DNA of 64,000 nucleotides from Rhizomys pruinosus. Its lineage: Eukaryota > Chordata > Mammalia > Rodentia > Spalacidae. Both the position numbers and the translations under genes were made by a program. Positions 47,901-58,139 of the stretch are shown one piece after another (position 1 is the stretch's first letter; each line of letters begins with the position of its first letter). Location: the NCBI GenBank assembly GCA_009823505.1, contig VZQC01006876.1, positions 1,535,062-1,599,061 on the forward strand, read 5' to 3'. The notes beneath the pieces were generated by a model. That model was not told the DNA's origin. It made no database searches and worked only from the letters and a program-made list of their open reading frames with translations.

Positions 47901-48550
47901 TAAAAAAAGTACAATTATAATTATTGCATATTATTAGGACCATAGATTTGTTTTGTTAGAACTTTCAAAGGCCATGTAGGAACTTCTGCACTTAGAGAGA
48001 CTCTTTTCCATAATAGTTAAAGATCATTAGACTTGTTACGCGTTGATATGAGATTATGAATATCAATGCTTAATCTCCTGTATTACATGATGCGTTCTTG
48101 TGTCATAAGGGTTGGATGAGCTTCTAAGTCCACAAGTTCTGCTAATTAGAGATCCTATAATTTGCCTTTATGGTGCTGGATATTACACCATCCATATGAG
48201 AAGTCACGCTTTCGCCTTCTTCTTTTAGTCATTGCCCGCTATTGGGAATATTTATTAAATGACTCTCACCTTAGGGCCATTTGCGTCCTTGATTACGGCT
48301 TTGATGCCAGCCTCTGTGACCCTAATTCCCCTTAGGGTAGATGGGTCATCCTCCTTTGAGTAAACGTTCAGTGGAATACCCAGAGGTCGGTGGCTATTCC
48401 GCGTCAGTCTGATCTTCCAATCACCCCAGGCTGCAGGGCAATTTCAACACAATTTCTCTGAATACCGCCACCTGGAGGGGGCACGCCAGGTCTATGCTTT
48501 TGTTGAGGGAGATCCTAGTAGGCTCGAAGGTCATGAACAGATGGCCATTG
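42000..48550 (-). pseudogene. L1 ORF2 region, extremely divergent or error-ridden
   Basis: It looks like unknown sequence with more CpG and fewer low-complexity runs than its surroundings. It still aligns in fragments and in the right order to antisense ORF2. At 43,865-44,100, 'gaagtcttttagggtt' and 'gtaatgggctgggg' match the reverse complement of 7,564-7,625. At 45,470-45,700, 'cagttttgttcctttggtct' matches the reverse complement of 5,331-5,350. At 46,385-46,510, 'ggtttattctaggtat' and 'gaggctattgtgagtgg' follow the known L1 ORF2 pattern. Many small insertions separate matching words. The frames seen here (up to 110 codons) have no ORF2 identity and are not genes. 42,020-42,830 has no comparator in this window. 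Confidence 0.65.
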
Positions 48551-48639
48551 AGGTTATAATTGAGAGGTGTGTGTTGCTTCCTTTCACCTTATTATATGTT
48601 TGCATTTTTGGGGGTAGGTTTCTACTTCTGCATTTCTGT

Positions 48640-50085
48640 TTTTTACTAAATTTTTCTTTAAAGGTGCCTAGAAGTAGTTGCTCCTCTCCTCTGTCCCTTG
48701 AATTGCTTCAAGTATTATCTGAAGGGTTGGTTTTCCAGACACGTATTCTTTCATCTTGTTTATGTCATGGAAGATTTTTCTCTTTCCTTCAACTAGAATC
48801 AACATTTTTGCTGCATATAGTAACCTGGGTTGGCATTTATAGACGTTTAGCACTGGGAATGCTTTTGTCCACGTTCTTCTTGCTTTCTTAGTTTGTGCTG
48901 AAAAGTCAGCTGTAATTCTGATAGGTTTTTTCCCCTTATATGTAACTTATTTTTCTCTTGTGGCTTTAAGAATTTTGTCTTTGTTTTGGGTATCTAGCAT
49001 TTTAACTATGATATGGTGGGGGAGTTTCTTTTCTAGTCTAGTCTATTTGGTGTTCTACTTGCTTCTTATATTTGTATGGGTTTGTCTTTTTTTTATGTGT
49101 ATGAATGTACTGTCTGCATGCAGGTCTGTGCACCTGTGTCATGCAATGCCGCAGAGGTCAGAAGAGGGCGTCGGATTCTCCTGGAACTGGAGTTCTCCTG
49201 GAATTGGGGTTACAGAGGGTTCTCAGCTGCCATGTGGGTGCTGGGGATCTAACCTGGGTCCTCTGCAAGAGAGTCAGTGCTCTTAACCGCTAGGCTATCT
49301 CTCCAGCCCGGGTTTGTCTTTTTTTTAATTTGGAGAACTTTTCCTCTATTATTTTGTTGACAATCTGATCAATGCCATTCTCTTGGGATTCTTCTCCTTC
49401 CTCTATCCCTATGATGTGGTTTGATCTTTTCATAGTGTCCCACATTTCCTGGTTGTTCCAGTCTTGTGTATTTTTAAATTTTTCATAGACTTTACTTGAG
49501 CTTTTTAGTTATTCTGTGTTATCTTCCAGGTCTGATATTCTTTGTTCTACTTCCTCCATTCTACTTTTGAGGCTTTTTCCCATTCTTTCCTCTTGATTGG
49601 ATGACTGTTCGATTTCCTTTTTCATTTCTTCCTGTGTTTTCTTTACTATTTCCATTTCTCTGGAGTTTCTCAAACTTTTCTTGTAACACATTGGTTTCCT
49701 TTTTCATTTCAGCATGGGAACTTTTCAGTGTTTCCACTTCCTTCCAGAGTTTGTCATTTTGTCCCACTAGCTCTTTCCGGAATCTGTCATTTTCTCCTTT
49801 TAGTTCTTTCCAAAGTTTGTCCTTGTCTTCCTCTAGGTCCTTTCTGAGTTTTTCATTCTCTCCCCTTAGTTTTATGATTTCTTTGAATATATCTGTAATT
49901 GTTATTTTGGGATCTGTGTCCTGGATTACCTGTAGGGTGGTCCCATTATAGGAGTCCTCCACTGGCTCTGTACAGTTTGGTGTGGAGTTATTCTGTGCTT
50001 TTCCCATATTGTTCTTTCGTTGTGTTCTCAGCATTTGGTTAGCCTTCTGCCTGTATTCTGATGCGCATCTTGAATGCCTCTTCAC
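48640..50085 (-). pseudogene. L1 ORF1 (ORF1p nucleic-acid chaperone), broken
   Basis: ORF1p binds L1 RNA as a trimer in the L1 RNP. Minus-strand pieces in order: a 174-codon frame 50,085-49,561 with a long coiled coil (charged, leucine-spaced, residues about 65-145), continuing after a frameshift in another frame (49,691-49,509, 'EEVEQRISDLED'), then RRM-like sequence on both sides of a SINE (49,095-49,309). The C-terminal domain at 48,853-48,668 has 'KCQPRLLYAAK' and 'IFHDINK', the hallmark end of rodent ORF1p. At least one frameshift, stops and the SINE inactivate it. The 11-residue periodicity in the coiled coil is listed as a finding. Confidence 0.88.
49095..49309 (-). repeat. B3/B2-type SINE inserted in L1 ORF1
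   Basis: Antisense copy with internal duplication ('ggagttctcctggaattggg') ending 'tctctccagccc'. Exact 17-base target-site duplication 'gggtttgtctttttttt' at 49,078-49,094 and 49,310-49,326. Confidence 0.96.
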
Positions 50086-50346
50086 CTTGTTGAAGGATTG
50101 CTTTCCTTGATTCCTTCGGGTGTCTTTGTTGTATTCTCCTTATGAATGGAGTGTTGATTTGTCTAGGTTGTAGGCTTTCAATTTTGGTTATATATTGGAA
50201 GGTATAGTTCACTTTTCCCTTTCTGTTCTGCAAGAGCTGGGTGGGTAGCAACCTGAATGACACCTTCTGAACACTGTATTCCCTCTGTTGCCAGCCACTC
50301 TCTCCTGAGTTCCAGTTGGGGTGGGTTGGGTTGCTTGCTTAGCCTG

Positions 50347-50628
50347 CGCACCAGTCCACACAAACTCTGCCCTCAGCTGCTGCACGGGCAGCACATAATC
50401 TGCCCTCAACTGCTTGCACAGCACTGTGTGTTCAAACCTCAGCTCCCAGCTCCCAGAGCCCTCTGGGCAAGCTCACCCTGTCCACAGGACGCACCAGCCC
50501 ACACAAACTCCACCCCTAGCTGCTGCAAGGGCAGCACATAATCTGCCCCCAACTGCTTGTGCAAACACTCTGTGTTTGAACCTCAGCTCCTAGCTCCCAC
50601 AGCCCTCTGGGCCAACTCACCCTGTCTA
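50347..50628 (-). promoter_or_regulatory. L1 5' UTR monomer repeats
   Basis: Two tandem units of about 143 bp (50,347-50,489 and 50,490-50,628) sharing 'cagcacataatctgcc', 'gcaccag' and 'cacaaactc' blocks, with 'ctctgggc' at their ends. They are upstream of ORF1 on the minus strand, where rodent L1s carry their monomeric internal promoter. The last unit is near complete, so this L1 is close to full length at its 5' end. The DNA between 50,086 and 50,346 is non-monomeric 5' UTR. Confidence 0.8.
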
Positions 50629-51081
50629 ATGACTTATTTTTATACCATATATTAGTGCACCTCTCAACTCTCACCAGAGAATTTTCCCTATGCAATAGAT
50701 GGTGATTAACACAGAGACCTTTCTTCTTAAACTCCTCTAATATCTCACTGACCAGGTATGCTAAGTGGCCCATAGCATTATGGAAAGGGGTGAGGGAAGG
50801 CATTCTCTCAAGACTGTTCTACTAACCCCATAACAACATTGAGAAGAAGGGGAGAGGAGGAGGATGCACTTGAAGATGTAAGACCAGCAGAGGGTAAAGG
50901 GAGATCAATCCATCTGGGTGGAGAAATGGGGAATGTGAGCTCAATCTAGAGGCAAGCCTGGGGGAACAGCAAGCCACACGGTGATCCCAATGGGACCATC
51001 AATCATGGAAGCAGACTGGTGAGGGAAAGTGTCAGATGATCAGTTGAACATGCACATAGAACAAAATGCCCAATTTATTTA
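50629..51081. other. unassigned sequence next to L1 5' end
   Basis: Purine-rich in part. 'gatggtgattaacacagaga' at about 50,698 recalls an old rodent L1-associated repeat, but I cannot place it. No gene seen. Confidence 0.35.
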
Positions 51082-51478
51082 TTTGTTAGGTTTCCATGAC
51101 AAATACCACAGACTACACAATTTAATAACAGATTTATTCTGTCACAGTTCTGGAGTATGGAAGACCAAAGTCAAATTACTGGCAGAATGAGCTTTGAGTC
51201 TTATTGCCTTTTCTTACACAGGCCCATTTGGGCTGTGAACTCATATGCTCTTCCCTCTGTGCATCCCTCCTGTCTCTGTATGTTCACATCTCTTCATCTC
51301 ACAAGGACACCAGTCAGATTAGATTAGGGGCCACCCTACCGACCTGACTTTAATTTAAGCACCACTGTGCAGTCCCATCTCTAATCTGGTTGGATACTGA
51401 CTGAGTAGTAGTGCAGATTTAGGTATTCAACATGGGTATTGGAGGTCAGATGAAGCAGGGATACAATTGTGCCCACAT
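51082..51478 (-). mobile_element. MLT1/MaLR-type LTR (antisense)
   Basis: Opens 'tgttaggtttccatgacaaa', then 'agatttattctgtcacagtt', 'aggacaccagtcagattaga' and 'gggatacaattgtgcccaca', the reverse complement of MLT1 layout. Same family as 34,676-35,193, opposite orientation. Confidence 0.82.
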
Positions 51479-51847
51479 CAGGAAACATCTTAAAATCCAG
51501 TCTGAGAGTCTATTGTTATTCTAATGCAGTAAGAGACAGAGGCAGTTTCTGAATAGGAAAAACATTAGGAGAGTTACTATTTCTCAACAGGCTGGCCCTC
51601 TGTTGTTGCCCTTTGTGCCTTGACAGTGTGGAAACCAAAGGGTGACATTTGCCTTCCTGCATACTAGAGGTTATGATGCTCTGAATTAGATTAATAACAG
51701 AAATAGAAACAGAAAATGAAGTAGGCAATAAATCTGAGAGCTACCACAGGATACAACAGCCAGGAGTCAGGATCTCGTGACTAACTTGATGTAAGAGTGA
51801 GGACAAGGAGGAGCTGACAACAGTGCTGAGACTGGTTTTAAATTTTT

Positions 51848-52145
51848 AAAACTTATTTTTATTTAATGAGTGTTTTGCCTACATGTGAAGGCTAAGGTGA
51901 GTGTCAGATGTCCTCCTCTGTTGGTCTCTGCCTAATTTCTTTGAATCACAGTCTATATCTAACTGAACTGGGAGCTAGGCTGTTAGCCAGCATGCCCCAA
52001 TGGTAGAGTGTCTACCCACCACGGTGCTGGAGTTGCATACCCTTGCAGGGCGACATACAACTTTTGACCTAGTGCTGGAAAGTAAAACTCAAGTTCTGTG
52101 CTTACATTGTTAAGTGTTCTTACCTGCTGAATTTTCTCAGCCCCT
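51848..52145 (-). repeat. B4/RSINE-like composite SINE, diverged
   Basis: 'gagtgttttgcctacatgtg', a B1-related centre, and a tRNA-like end ('ttacctgctgaattttctca'). Two more C-T-rich SINE-head remnants follow at about 52,137-52,170. The sequence 51,479-51,847 is unique. Confidence 0.55.
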
Positions 52146-52345
52146 TTTTTTTTCTCTCCAGCCCCTCCTTTTAATTTTGATTAAAGACACCTGTATTGAG
52201 AAAGAAAGAGAAAAATCCTAGAATGGACAAGCTTTGATTTGGTGCTAAATTAAATCACTAAGCTTTGTTTAAAAAAAAAACCAACATAATTCTGGAGAAA
52301 GAAAATTGCATTCTCAGTTTTTGCATTGTCTGTACCATTTTCTAT

Positions 52346-52375
52346 TTAAATTAATTAAATTAAATTAAATTAAAA
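52346..52375. repeat. (AATTA)n tract
   Basis: Five imperfect AATTA/AAATT units. Confidence 0.8.
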
Positions 52376-54151
52376 TTCAGTTCCCCAGTCATCTAACTAC
52401 ATTTCCAGTACTCCGTGAGCACATGTGGCTAGTGGGCACCATGTTGAACAAGTAACGTGTCCATCTTTATAGAAATTTCTGTGAGACAATGCTAGCCCAT
52501 TTATTCCACTTAACTATGAAACCTAACTGCTTGCTGTCCATATCACCCTCTTACCAACATCTATATTTGGTGTAACAACATATTATTTGTTTCAGGAAAC
52601 ATTTAATTTGGATTTATAATTGTGATCTTCTTTGGTTATGATTCCACAGATCTCATTTGTTTGTGTGATTAGTAGATATGATGAGATTTCTAAGCCTCCT
52701 TCTGCAGCCGTTTCCATCATTTTGACATTCACACATTTATTCCCTATTTTTCACCAGACACTTGGAAAGAGTGTGTTTTCTATACCTCCATTGTATGTTA
52801 CATGTAGTACAGGACATAGGGCTTTTATGTGAGATCTGGGGCTCTCTGTCCACTATTCAACTCGATACCTTGCATCTCCATCCCTCACTTTTACAACATG
52901 TCCAGTTCTTATTTAAATAGTCCAACATGTTATTTCAATAATCAGCCTGTTTTCTTTCATTGTTGAGGGGGGTGATACTTAAAGCCCAATTATTTTCTGG
53001 CCAATCACTGTATAAAGAAAATGAGGATTCAAGACTGGGGCTGTGGTTAGTGAAATTGAAGTTTCTGCTCAGAACAACCATTTCAGCAGTTCCTGTAGCA
53101 TGGTGAAATTTCCTGTTCTTTGTTTCACTGCTTTATCTTTGTGCATAAAAACTCTGAGTAAGCTGAATAGTAGCAAGCAACCAAGCAAGAAAGTCAATTC
53201 TGAAAATGCTTGTTCTTCTTTTATAAAAGAACAGAGCCCCTTGTACAACACCCACCCAGAATCAGAATAATTGAGTTTACCTTGCCCCCTATGTCTCTTC
53301 CATTTCTCCTTTTGAATGGATTCACTGTAGTGAGAATAAAATTGACGAGAAATAACCCTGTTTTTATTACCTTGGAGCACTTTGAATTTGGTAGATATTC
53401 TTTCACAGAATTTGAAGCACTTAAAGAATTAGATTCTCTCTGAAGCCTATTCTCATCCATGGCAGGAAGTCCGACTTAATGGGGTTCACATGGAGGGGAC
53501 TCTTCAGTGCATTAAGGTTGCCCTCATTTCTTCCTCGACTATTCTTGCCTTTCCCCTTGCAGTCTGGCTTCTGTCCCACTATTTGCTGAAGTGGCTCTTT
53601 AGAGAAATTTCCAGAAATTCGAGGTGTAACTTCTTCATTTCTTTTGGCATTGCTAACCACATCTTTCATCCTTGAAACTTATCCCCAATAATCACAGCTT
53701 TGTTTTTGTCCCTGGTCCTTAGAATCCTCAAAGTTGGACTGTATATAGATACTACCCTATTAAAATTGAACAGTGTCTCAAATAAAGTTATTGGCAGAAT
53801 AATATGCACAGTTTGGGATACAACAAAGCTGAGAATATTGCCTCAGGTGATGAACTACATGATGAAGGCCATAAGAAATCAACACACTGGAACAATAAAC
53901 CGATTGCATCATCCTCATCAGTTCTCTAACAGCCAGATTTAGTGGGCTCTGTGCAATGAAGGATGCCCTTGTCTTTTGGATACCAGCTCCTCTGATGTCT
54001 GATGGGTGTGAGGTGCTTTCTTGTCATTCTGATTTGCACTTCGCTTGATGATTAGCAGTATAAACATATCTTCATAAGAGATTGTAGCAGTTCCTTATAT
54101 TAACTCCTTATCAGATACATGGTTTGCAAATATTTTTCTCTCATTCTGAAG
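52376..54151. other. unique AT-rich sequence, no gene seen
   Basis: Open frames of up to 103 codons occur on both strands and overlap heavily at 53,043-53,675. None is recognised, and their overlap argues for chance. Confidence 0.4.
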
Positions 54152-54322
54152 GCCGAGAACCATCTGAAACTCCAATTCCAGGAGAACTCCAGTTCCAGAG
54201 GAATCCGACACCCTCTTCTGACCTCCACAGCATTGCACGACATGGGTGCACAAACTTGCATGCAGACAGAACATTCATACACATACAGAAATAAAATTAA
54301 TAAAAAACTTTTTTTTAAATTC
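54152..54322 (+). repeat. B3/B2-type SINE with internal duplication, 5'-truncated
   Basis: Starts at 'gccgagaaccatctgaaact' (the tRNA-related head is missing), carries the doubled block and ends in an A-rich then T-rich tail. The stretch 54,323-55,384 is unique with no gene seen. Confidence 0.92.
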
Positions 54323-55384
54323 AAAATGTATGTGGTCTAAATCCAGACATGCCTCGTCTGAAAAACACATTGGCTTTCAGCATCATAGAATGTAAAGTGC
54401 TTTATTAGTACATTGCATATTTAATATTGAGATTGAATGTTCCAATCGTTTATATCTATTAAGTAAAATACATTACTAAACTAACCATCTATTATTTATC
54501 TTTTTAATATGGTTTGTAGAAATTAAAAAAAAGATATCCATCAGCTCAAATACCTGTATTGGGTGGCAGTGCTATGGATAGACAATGTTCTCTTGAGTGA
54601 GCTTCTTGAATAGAGTGTTCTGTTGTATAGTAGCATTGTAGTTAAAAGAATATTGAACAAATTAGTGTTTGTGTTATTTCCACCCACCTCAGACAAGCCC
54701 CCACACTTAGCCAACAACTTCATGAATCAAATGAGTCAGTTGGGCAAAGGAATCCCAGAGCCACACTCAGATAACCATCAAAGAATCCTCAATTTGTCCT
54801 GTTTCTTTCTACATGACAACCCTCCAAGCCCTAGAAGCAGCCCTCAGTTCTCTCCTTAGGCTTTCAGTAGCTTTCTTCAGCTCCTTGGCACCTCTGAGAG
54901 CTTGCAAAGCAGTCTCTTGACAGCACTGTCATAAACTGTCTCCTTGGAACCAGTGTGAGGGGGAAGCAGTGCCACCTGAGGCTCTGGGAGGAGGCAAGGG
55001 AGCCTCCAGGAGAGCTGAGAGTGCAGCCCCGCTCCATCACAGAGAAAGCGCACTTTTAGAGACACATATACCTCACAGAGGGGGAAATAAGCATTTTATC
55101 ATAAACAGGGAGAGAACGAATTGTGAGATTTATTCTGGGCCCAGAATCCACAAGGAGATCACGTCCTTGGAGTGGGCTTTCCCCCTGGCTCCCCCTCCCC
55201 TGCCACATAACCCTCTTTTACAATGCTCTTTATGGCACACTTGGATTCTGTGTTTGGAGATTCAGTCAATTGTCAAATCAAATCTTATAAATAGGGACCA
55301 CACTACCCTTCTGGAATGGTTAGGCTGTCCTGGGTCTCTTAATTGCAATATAATTACTGCTGTGTGCATACAATGCCCCCCCCA

Positions 55385-55600
55385 GAGGTTCATATTCTTG
55401 GAGACTTGGTCCTCAGGTTGGGCTACTGTGAAGTTCCATGGAATCTTTAAGATGGCTTAGTGGGAGGCCATTACATCACTAGACCACATTCTCAGAAGAT
55501 GGCTCTATGTCACCCCTTGAGTTTTTCAGAGACAGTTCTCTGCCTCCCAGCTTCAGCTGTGACACTAACAGGCACTTACATGGTCCACCATCTACCAGTT
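55385..55600 (+). repeat. rodent LTR-like repeat, diverged
   Basis: 'gagacttggtcctcaggttg', 'gtgggaggccattacatcac' and 'gagacagttctctgcctccc' recall the family at 4,031-4,300. Low confidence. Confidence 0.35.
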
Positions 55601-55680
55601 GGCCCTCATCAGAACTGAGCTTGAACCTTTGGAATTCTAAAAACGGTAAGATGAGTAAACCTCTTAAAAATTAGTATCCT

Positions 55681-55833
55681 GCCAGGCATGGTGGTGCACG
55701 CCTTTAATCCTAGCACTTGGGAAGCAGAGGCAGGCAGATCTCTGTGAGTTCAAGGCCAGCCTGGTCTACAGAGTGAGCTCCAGGACAGCTGGGACTAAAG
55801 GGAGACCCTGTCTCAAAAATACAAAAAAAAAAA
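55681..55833 (+). repeat. B1 SINE, first of a tandem pair
   Basis: Sense full-length B1 ending 'gtctcaaaaat' and an A run. It is preceded by 'aattagtatcctgc' and followed by 'aatgagtatcctgc'. Confidence 0.95.
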
Positions 55834-55848
55834 AATGAGTATCCTGCT

Positions 55849-56002
55849 GCTGGGCGTGGTGGCACATGCCTTTAATCCTAGCACTTGGGAGGCAGATACA
55901 GGCAGATCTCTGTGAGTTCAAGGCCAGCCTGGGCTACAGAGTGAATTCCAGGACAGCTGGGACTACAGGGAAACCCTGTCTCAAAAAGACCAAAAAAAAA
56001 AA
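55849..56002 (+). repeat. B1 SINE, second of a tandem pair
   Basis: Sense full-length B1 ending 'ctgtctcaaaaagacc' and an A run, followed by a third copy of the target word, 'aatgagtatcatgc' (56,003-56,016). Confidence 0.95.
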
Positions 56003-56016
56003 AATGAGTATCATGC

Positions 56017-56646
56017 ATTGAGTTTTTTATTATAGTGATAAAAGCTGTATAATCAACTAATACACTAATTAAATACTTGGGATTTAGAATTCAGTTGTTT
56101 TTCATGAATGACTTTATCTTTAGCAACTTTCTTAACCTGCTGGGACTTTTTTGTCTCCTTTATAGGCTTACTGTTCTTTACACATTTATTCTGAAGAGGA
56201 GAGACAATGTGTTATGTACTGAGCACAGTCCCTGGCACACAGGATGTGCCGATATCTGCCAGTTCTTCCTTTCATTTCTGTTATTTTCATCATTAGGAAG
56301 TCATTCCTCTTGGTCTCTTGTTAGCATTCCCTGACACATCCCTCCCAGTTCTAAAGGTACCAAAGGCAGCATATTCGATAGGACTGTTATTATGTCTGAT
56401 TGTAGCAGCTAATGCATGTCTCTATGTGGACAGAGATTATGGCAAAAATATATGTAAAGAAAAATTCTGTATACCCAATATACCAACAATGTTTGTTTCT
56501 ACAAATATTTAATCCCATCTCAGTATATTTTGAACAAAACAATTTCCAAATGCTTGGGGTTTTTTTCCCCTTCTTTTGTGTCTGGCCAACATGTTCCCTT
56601 CTGTCCATAGCAACGCATCCCCTGCAGGAGGACAACAGTCTATCAT
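56017..56646. other. unique sequence, no gene seen
   Basis: No repeat recognised. Confidence 0.4.
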
Positions 56647-56659
56647 CTAGGTGATTATT

Positions 56660-56893
56660 TTTTTTATTTTATTTTATTATTTATTTTTATATGTATGAAT
56701 GTAGGTTTGTGCACCCGTGTCGTGCAATGCCACAGAGGTCAGAAGAGGGTGTCGGATTCCCCTGGAACTGGAGTTCTCTTGGAATTGGAGTTACAGACAG
56801 TTCTCAGCCGCCATGTGGGTGCTGGGGATGGAACCCGGGTCCTCTGCAAGAGCGGTTGGTGCTCTTAACCACTAGGCTATCCCTCCAGCCCCC
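56660..56893 (-). repeat. B3/B2-type SINE with internal duplication
   Basis: Antisense, T/A-rich tail on the left, 'ggagttctcttggaattgga' doubled block, head ending 'ccctccagccc'. Exact 13-base duplication 'ctaggtgattatt' at 56,647-56,659 and 56,896-56,908. Confidence 0.96.
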
Positions 56894-56908
56894 ACCTAGG
56901 TGATTATT

Positions 56909-58110
56909 ATACATGGCTCTGGCCCTTCTGATCAGGTCCATTTCCATAGAAACAGGAAAATAAACTCCCTTCTCTTTCTTCATCTGCTACTACAGGACAT
57001 GTGGGTCAGGGAAGGAATCCTGTTTCATATTTTCTTGATATGATTAAACAACCAGGCTATGGTATATTGCCAAAGCTATATGGATCCTCCATATCTCTAT
57101 CTCCAAAATAATCCTGTTCATAGATGTGGACAACATCTTGATCTTTTACCATCAACCCTAGTGCCAAATCTGTAAGTCAAAGATGCTCAGAAATTTATGG
57201 TAAATGAAAATGCACCTGTGAATGAATAAGGAAGTGAGTAGAGTAAGTTGCATTAGTCAAGCGTTACACTAGTACTGGGCATTGGGAAAAATCTATAAGC
57301 CTCTTTGAAAAACATGATTTCATTCTCTTTATAACAAGAAGCAGAGGGGGAAAAAGAGGAGGAGGGAGAGGAAAGAATATTAACTGAAGTAGAAGAGGAA
57401 GGAAAAGTTGGAGGGACTTACATCGTGAAACACTAGAAAGTCCATTATGCATGCCTATTTCTTTACAGTTTGCAAGGTGTCTTCATGTTCATTTAACATG
57501 GAATATTTTAGTAAACAACTACATAGTATTTATAACAATGTAAGTTAAACAGGATTCAGTCTCTTCTCTCAATTCAGAGAACAGAGGTTTTCATTATCTC
57601 TTATTTGAAATTGTGTAAACCCAAACTTATGAAAATGCTCAAAGATTACTTGACCGAGAATACACAGCTGGTCAGTGGTCCCTGAATCTAAAGTTCTGTT
57701 CTCTAACAATACTAGGCTACCTCCTTTATGTTTTATTTCCATCAGATAATGTTCTAGTAGTTGTGAATCAAAATAAATTTCCAAAATATACATACTGAAC
57801 AAGAAGATTTTATGCATATCAAATAACTCATTTACTGTGAGATTTGTTTTTCCAGCATAATTTACTGCCTAAAACCTGAAAAAGGAGGATTTGATAATAT
57901 TTATAAGCTATATCTAGACAATCAAGAATTACCAGCATTAATCTCCAAAATCTAATAAATATTACATTAGTCTTTCCGTGTGGGATTACTAGCCTTTGGG
58001 TTATTGCATTAGCTGGGAAAACCAATCCCCATGCTTAGACTGAAACAACAAACCCAGTTGAAAGCGGTGAAAAAGCATCACAGTGCTGAGAAATGGTATC
58101 AAAAGAGCAA
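56909..58110. other. unique AT-rich sequence, no gene seen
   Basis: Nothing recognised apart from a purine-rich patch at 57,340-57,420. Confidence 0.4.
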
Positions 58111-58139
58111 ATACACACACACATACACACACACACACG
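58111..58139. repeat. (CA)n microsatellite
   Basis: About 13 CA units with one ACAT interruption. 58,140-58,917 is unique sequence. Confidence 0.9.

Larger units (their letters stand above)
41763..50628 (-). mobile_element. near full-length L1, ORF2 corrupted
   Basis: Minus-strand L1. Its 3' end is at 41,763 (T run, 'ttgagctttgtgtatttcat') with 3' UTR to at least 42,000, the ORF2 region to about 48,550, ORF1 at 48,640-50,085 and monomeric 5' UTR to 50,628. ORF1 carries a frameshift, stops and a SINE, so the copy is dead. The span is 8.9 kb, longer than expected for ORF1 plus ORF2 plus UTRs, because the ORF2 part is inflated and barely recognisable. It inserted into or beside an older L1 of the same orientation. 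Confidence 0.78.

Noticed and set aside
49601..49951. 116-codon plus-strand Ser/Phe-rich frame
   Set aside because: It is the antisense shadow of the L1 ORF1 coiled-coil coding sequence on the minus strand.
53043..53675. Overlapping frames of 75-103 codons on both strands
   Set aside because: Mutual overlap on opposite strands in AT-rich unique DNA, no recognisable domain.
5502..56893. Regularly recurring near-identical units of about 240 bp as a dispersed array or CRISPR-like structure
   Set aside because: They have A-rich tails and independent target-site duplications and occur on both strands, so they are SINE insertions.
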